From an uncultured Eubacteriales bacterium (lineage in GTDB: Bacteria > Bacillota > Clostridia > Christensenellales > CAG-138): a stretch of 64,000 nt of DNA. Position 1 is the first letter of the stretch; each line of letters starts with the position of its first letter. This document shows positions 63,730-64,000 of the stretch, in pieces. Under the pieces are notes generated by a model that saw nothing but the letters and a program-made list of their open reading frames with translations, was not told where the DNA came from and did not search any database. The position numbers and the translations under genes were made by a program. The stretch covers positions 53,676 through 117,675 of the forward strand of contig CADCJW010000007.1 of assembly GCA_902801845.1 (NCBI GenBank), read 5' to 3'.

Positions 63730-64000
63730 GACGACATTAAAAGAAATAAGAACGATCAAACGTCTGACGCAGCGCGAAGCAGCCAGGCGGATCGGCGTTT
63801 CGCTGCGGTCTTATATCTCGTATGAGAACGATGAAGACAAAGCCAGCACGCCCAAATACCGCTTTTTGGCGTCCGAGCTGGAGCGCGTGGCGCCGCTTGA
63901 CGAAGAGCACGGACTCCTCAGCGTCGAACAGATCGCGGAAACATGCCGCAGCGTTTTTTCCGAATATGACATAGACTGCTGCTGGCTGTTCGGCTCATAC
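63728..64000 (+). CDS. XRE-family HTH protein with nucleotidyltransferase domain, N-terminal part
   Basis: 91 codons before the window ends. An XRE helix-turn-helix (LTQREAARRIGVSLRSYISYEND, residues 14-36) is followed by a linker and the start of a nucleotidyltransferase domain (CCWLFGSY, the beginning of GSxARG of the MNT/KNTase fold). HTH-nucleotidyltransferase fusions occur as antitoxin-like regulators of HEPN toxins (MNT/HEPN modules), so a partner could lie just outside. GGAGG precedes the ATG. Confidence 0.75.
   Translation, partial: MTTLKEIRTIKRLTQREAARRIGVSLRSYISYENDEDKASTPKYRFLASELERVAPLDEEHGLLSVEQIAETCRSVFSEYDIDCCWLFGSY

Overview
The window is a stretch of a G+C-rich bacterial chromosome, most likely from an anaerobic Firmicute of the class Clostridia. 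The evidence is gene content: a manganese-type pyrophosphatase, the MEP isoprenoid pathway with a fused IspDF plus IspE, walJ-rlmH, YugP, RqcP, a PepV-type dipeptidase, a two-cluster ferredoxin, L-cysteine desulfidase and strong Gram-positive-style Shine-Dalgarno sites. Many exported proteins carry Thr-Pro, Pro-Thr-Glu or Glu-Pro linkers. I could not place it to genus, and saw no rRNA, tRNA or CRISPR array.

Layout. 0-4.4 kb: ppaC start, cyuA, and a copper module copZ-copA, all on the minus strand, divergent from an SDR oxidoreductase. 5.2-13.7 kb: envelope genes, namely a Thr-Pro-rich membrane protein, a DnaQ-like exonuclease, a large protein joining a dead-looking PIG-L domain to a phosphodiester glycosidase, an ECF sigma/anti-sigma pair with a textbook ECF promoter, and an L,D-transpeptidase. 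13.7-25.7 kb: ferredoxin, orphan ParB, two MerR regulators each behind a 19-bp-spacer promoter, an ECF-transporter S component, ispE divergent from walJ-rlmH, a DUF885 lipoprotein, a polysaccharide deacetylase, a merR-ybjQ-yhfC operon, engB and a metallophosphoesterase. 25.7-37.4 kb: amidase, mreB, pepV, YdcF, a four-PG-binding-domain NlpC/P60 protein, PAP2, deoD, DUF4375, yugP and asnS.

37.5-49.9 kb is a lower-G+C island with different codon use. It holds an RCC1-repeat lipoprotein, a small HTH protein, a BvgS-like hybrid kinase with its own periplasmic binding domains, a REC-GGDEF-EAL-GGDEF protein, an HPt protein, a second hybrid kinase, and a solute-binding lipoprotein overlapping that kinase with no permease nearby. 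Two kinase/GGDEF remnants lie between them. I read it as a phosphorelay feeding c-di-GMP breakdown. A 34-bp imperfect inverted repeat brackets it, one arm lying in the 3' end of a host gene.

50.5-55.9 kb returns to housekeeping genes (rqcP-ispDF, uvrA, ydcF-like). From 56 kb there is a long, probably structured leader and then a 2295-residue secreted repeat protein with no LPXTG anchor and an unrelated-looking C-terminus. The window ends inside an XRE-nucleotidyltransferase gene.

The most unusual feature is a dispersed intergenic repeat: seven copies, up to three hairpins each. Their stems change sequence between copies while staying paired. In three copies the last hairpin ends 21-25 nt before the next start codon.
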